In this document: positions 61,760 through 64,000 of the stretch, piece by piece
Numbering within the stretch: position 1 is the stretch's first letter
How the letters are laid out: the number at the start of each line of letters is the position of its first letter
NCBI GenBank assembly: GCA_013286165.1
Contig: JABDGF010000006.1
Coordinates: 1-64,000 of the forward strand
Direction of reading: 5' to 3'
Source of the DNA: Acidobacteriota bacterium
GTDB taxonomy: Bacteria > Acidobacteriota > Terriglobia > Acidiferrales > UBA7541
DNA length: 64,000 bases
Program-made: the position numbers and the translations under genes
Notes under the pieces: generated by a model
What the model saw: only the letters and a program-made list of their open reading frames with translations
Databases searched by the model: none
Told to the model about the DNA's origin: nothing

Positions 61760-62740
61760 ATGAAGGACACTGCGACGGCGCCACCTCGGTGGAAGACGCT
61801 TGCTGCGTTTGCGATTATTTATTTTGTGTGGGGCTCGACGTACCTGGCGATTCGCGTGGGCGTGCGCGAAGTGCCGCCGCTGATTCTGGCGGGCATGCGA
61901 TTCTTCGCGGCGGGGCTCGTGCTTTTTTTGTGGATGCGGGCGCGCGGGGAAAAATCGCCGACGGCGCGCGAGTGGCGCTCGGCGGCGCTGCTGGGAATCG
62001 CGATTTTCCTGATCGATTACGGGCTGCTGTTCTGGAGCGAGATGCGCGTCGCTTCGGGAATCGCGGCGGTGATGCTGGCGACGATCCCGGCGATGATGGC
62101 GCTATGCGAAATTATTTTTCTGGGGACGCAGCGGCTGACGGCGCGGCTGGTGATTGGGCTGGTGATCGGACTCGCGGGCGTGGCGGTGCTGATGGTGCCG
62201 TCGCTGAAATTGGGCGGCGCGCCGGTGGACAAACTGGGAGCGGCGGCGCTGATCTTTGCGGCGTTGAGCTGGTCGATCGCATCGGTACTGACGCGGAAGA
62301 TGCCGCTGCCGGAATCGAAAGTGATGAGTTCGGGCGCGCAGATGCTGTGCGGCGGAGTGGCGCTGCTGATCGCGGCGGCGGCGTTTGGGGAGTTTCACGG
62401 ATTTGCGTTCGCGGCGGTGTCTCGCGGGACGTGGCTGGCGCTGGCGTACTTGACGGTGGCGGGATCGATCGTGGGATACACGGCGTACGTGTGGCTGCTG
62501 CATCACGAATCGCCGACGAAAGTGGCGACGTATGCGTACGTGAATCCGATCGTGGCGGTGGTGATTGGATATTTTTTGGGAGGCGAGGCACTGACGGCGC
62601 GGACGATCCTCGGGACGGCGTGCGTGCTGGTGAGCGTGGTGGTGATTACGACGCTCGGCACGAAGAAAGCCGGCGCGCGCGATGCGGTGGTTGCCGGCGC
62701 GGCGACGAAGGCGCGGGTTGCGGCGGCGGAAGAGCGATAG
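61760..62740 (+). CDS. EamA/DMT-family transporter, YedA-like, 326 aa
   Basis: Ten TM helices in two EamA repeats: repeat 1 from about 10 to 150 (IIYFVWGSTYLAIRVGVREV; PPLILAGMRFFAAGLVLFLW), repeat 2 from about 170 to 300 (AALIFAALSWSIASVLTRKM; YVNPIVAVVIGYFLGGEALT). The WGSTYLAIR and YVNPIVAVV motifs are typical of drug/metabolite exporters of the YedA type. Substrate unknown. A basic C-terminal tail follows. No neighbours in operon. Confidence 0.87.
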   Translation: MKDTATAPPRWKTLAAFAIIYFVWGSTYLAIRVGVREVPPLILAGMRFFAAGLVLFLWMRARGEKSPTAREWRSAALLGIAIFLIDYGLLFWSEMRVASGIAAVMLATIPAMMALCEIIFLGTQRLTARLVIGLVIGLAGVAVLMVPSLKLGGAPVDKLGAAALIFAALSWSIASVLTRKMPLPESKVMSSGAQMLCGGVALLIAAAAFGEFHGFAFAAVSRGTWLALAYLTVAGSIVGYTAYVWLLHHESPTKVATYAYVNPIVAVVIGYFLGGEALTARTILGTACVLVSVVVITTLGTKKAGARDAVVAGAATKARVAAAEER

Positions 62741-63107
62741 TGGAGCGGTTTGTTGCCGGTCGAGGCTACGTTTTTGGTGGAGTGGAGGCGGAGGCAAAGC
62801 GGTAGCGGCGCTCCCGCAGTCCGAAATGGCGGAGTTGGCGCGGAGGCATTGGACCGGGTCGGGTGAAATTTTAGCGACACACAGACGATGTCTATGCCAC
62901 ACAAGGCACTGCAACGTTTGGTTAGCGATTGGGTTGGCGGCGAGTTTTTTGTGATTGGGAGGTGCGGCGATGAGGCGAGTGGCTGCGGCGAGGTAGTTCT
63001 TCACGAAGCACTGCCCGTTCGTACAGTTCCCTGCTGAACACATTCGCGGCTTTAGCGCTGCGAATATCTATCGAAGAAGTTAACTGCCATGTGATTCTAG
63101 CTGTGAC
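62741..63107. repeat. Intergenic region with family G and E repeats
   Basis: G at 62790-62828 (GGCAAAGCGGTAGCGGCGCT then CCCGCAGTCCGAAATGG). E at 62876-62918 (ACACACAGACGATGTCTATG then CCACACAAGGCACTGCAACG). 62920-63107 shows nothing else. Confidence 0.65.
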
Positions 63108-63893
63108 ATGGCGACGAAGAAGCGCATCTTCGGCTGGCTGACGGTATCGTTCGTGGTGGTGCTGTTGCTCCTCTATTTTGTTGGGCCGCGTGTTTTTTGG
63201 GTGTGGCAGGCGCGAAAGATGGTGCGAGACGTGCCGATCGCGGGCGCGATGCCGCGCGACCTCCCGACCTTTGCCGCGAATCCAACTCGCGGCAGCCTCG
63301 TCGCGGTGAGCAATTACGAATTTGAAGTTCCGTGGAGCGATCTGGACCGCGCCAGAATGAAAACGATCGGCGCCATGTCGGTCGTTCCGTTCCTTTCGAG
63401 CACGACACTTATCGTCGCGACGCCGAAGTGGAACGACGCGGTGAGTCAGACGGGAAAAGATGCGGTTGCGAACATCGTAAGATGCGTTCGAGGAGTGTAC
63501 GGACCGGCGGCGACGCAGTCGGATTTGGCGTTTTGGTCTGCCGTGTATTCAACGAACCCGCGAGACATCACTTTCTTTACGAATCCGGATCGAGCGACGC
63601 TCATGGGGATGATTCTGATGGCGAAAGCCGTGGCTCCTCCGACGAATGATCCGACGATATTCCGATTACATTACGGCGGGTTCCAAGGCTTCCAGCTTGG
63701 CAATCCCGACCATCACCTGACAACGGCGCAAATTCTGGTGTACGACTCGAACGGCGGGATTGAGATCACGATCTCGCACAGGACTCAGCCTGAAGTGATG
63801 GGCGAATTTTCGCAGGCGGATATGAATCGGATCATTACGACGCTGCGGCACACGGATCAGAAGCTCGCCATGGTGGAAGTCACGACGCAGTAG
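63108..63893 (+). CDS. Hypothetical protein with N-terminal TM anchor, 261 aa
   Basis: One TM helix (LTVSFVVVLLLLYFVGPRVF) anchors an extracytoplasmic domain. That part (NPTRGSLVAVSNYEFEVPWS; STTLIVATPKWNDAV; HHLTTAQILVYDSNGGIEIT; ADMNRIITTLRHTDQKLAMV) looks like one compact alpha/beta domain ending in a beta-strand. No family recognised. It is complete within the window. Confidence 0.65.
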   Translation: MATKKRIFGWLTVSFVVVLLLLYFVGPRVFWVWQARKMVRDVPIAGAMPRDLPTFAANPTRGSLVAVSNYEFEVPWSDLDRARMKTIGAMSVVPFLSSTTLIVATPKWNDAVSQTGKDAVANIVRCVRGVYGPAATQSDLAFWSAVYSTNPRDITFFTNPDRATLMGMILMAKAVAPPTNDPTIFRLHYGGFQGFQLGNPDHHLTTAQILVYDSNGGIEITISHRTQPEVMGEFSQADMNRIITTLRHTDQKLAMVEVTTQ

Positions 63894-63939
63894 GTTCCGA
63901 TGCACGTTATTCGGGATCGCGGGTGACCGGCGCGGGTGC

Positions 63940-64000
63940 TGGTCCTACGCCGACCGGGCTGGGGCCCTGTCGGACTTGCGCGCGGGACGCGCGCGCGACA
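63940..64000. repeat. Family F repeat at the window end
   Basis: CGACCGGGCTGGGGCCCTGT then CGGACTTGCGCGCGGGACG, as at 55075 and 53303. May continue beyond the window. Confidence 0.55.

Noticed and set aside
1-64000. CRISPR array, tRNA or rRNA genes
   Set aside because: No evenly spaced direct repeats with unique spacers, no cloverleaf with TTCGAATC-type T-arm and no rRNA-like stretches were noticed.

Overview
The window looks like chromosome from a high-GC soil acidobacterium (Acidobacteriota, probably Terriglobia/subdivision 1). The strongest taxonomic pointers are three 'acidobacterial duplicated orphan permease' (ADOP, MacB/FtsX-like) genes, two of them paired with acidobacterial PadR regulators. 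Two large Ser/Thr kinases with C-terminal TolB/WD40-type propellers and intergenic spaces packed with short hairpin repeats point the same way. No rRNA, tRNA, CRISPR array, prophage or transposase was seen.

Layout. 0-8 kb: small hypothetical genes, a Tat-exported ferritin-like protein, two Lys-rich micro-peptide genes behind a sigma-54-type promoter and closed by an intrinsic terminator, and a single-domain response regulator. 8-14 kb: a SAM methyltransferase, then a visibly lower-GC block bounded by ~215-bp inverted repeats. The block carries a zinc-ribbon membrane protein, a 47-aa membrane protein, a duplicated methyltransferase tail, a hypothetical protein, a membrane protein and a secreted caspase-fold protease. 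14-28 kb: an ABC-F ATPase, kinase 1, an MscS channel, a frameshifted membrane gene, a GyrI-like protein, a third Lys-rich micro-peptide behind a near-perfect sigma-54 promoter, a truncated lectin-like protein, a methyltransferase, small membrane proteins and a class C beta-lactamase-like hydrolase. 28-46 kb: PadR/ADOP pair 1, a GH30 glycosidase, an MBL-fold hydrolase, kinase 2, a rhomboid protease, ADOP 2 divergent from PadR/ADOP pair 3, and a higBA locus whose toxin has decayed. 46-64 kb: a GH35 beta-galactosidase, a lipoprotein, secreted hypothetical proteins, a stress-type cassette (ArsR, SRPBCC, CxxC mini-protein, DUF899, with DinB just beyond), tandem CarboxypepD_reg proteins (the second frameshifted), a Lys/Ala/Thr-repeat protein, a cupin, an S9 peptidase and an EamA transporter.

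Genes mostly stand alone or in pairs. The coherent units are the PadR-ADOP operons (translationally coupled in one case), the 26-kb membrane gene pair, the ArsR-SRPBCC-mini-protein-DUF899 run and the micro-peptide operon.

The most novel material is: (1) the micro-peptide family with sigma-54 promoters and a shared GTTGAATGRTTCAAC palindrome; (2) modular hairpin repeats whose stems change in a compensatory way; (3) the inverted-repeat-bounded caspase block. All functional calls rest on motif recognition by eye; no database search was run.
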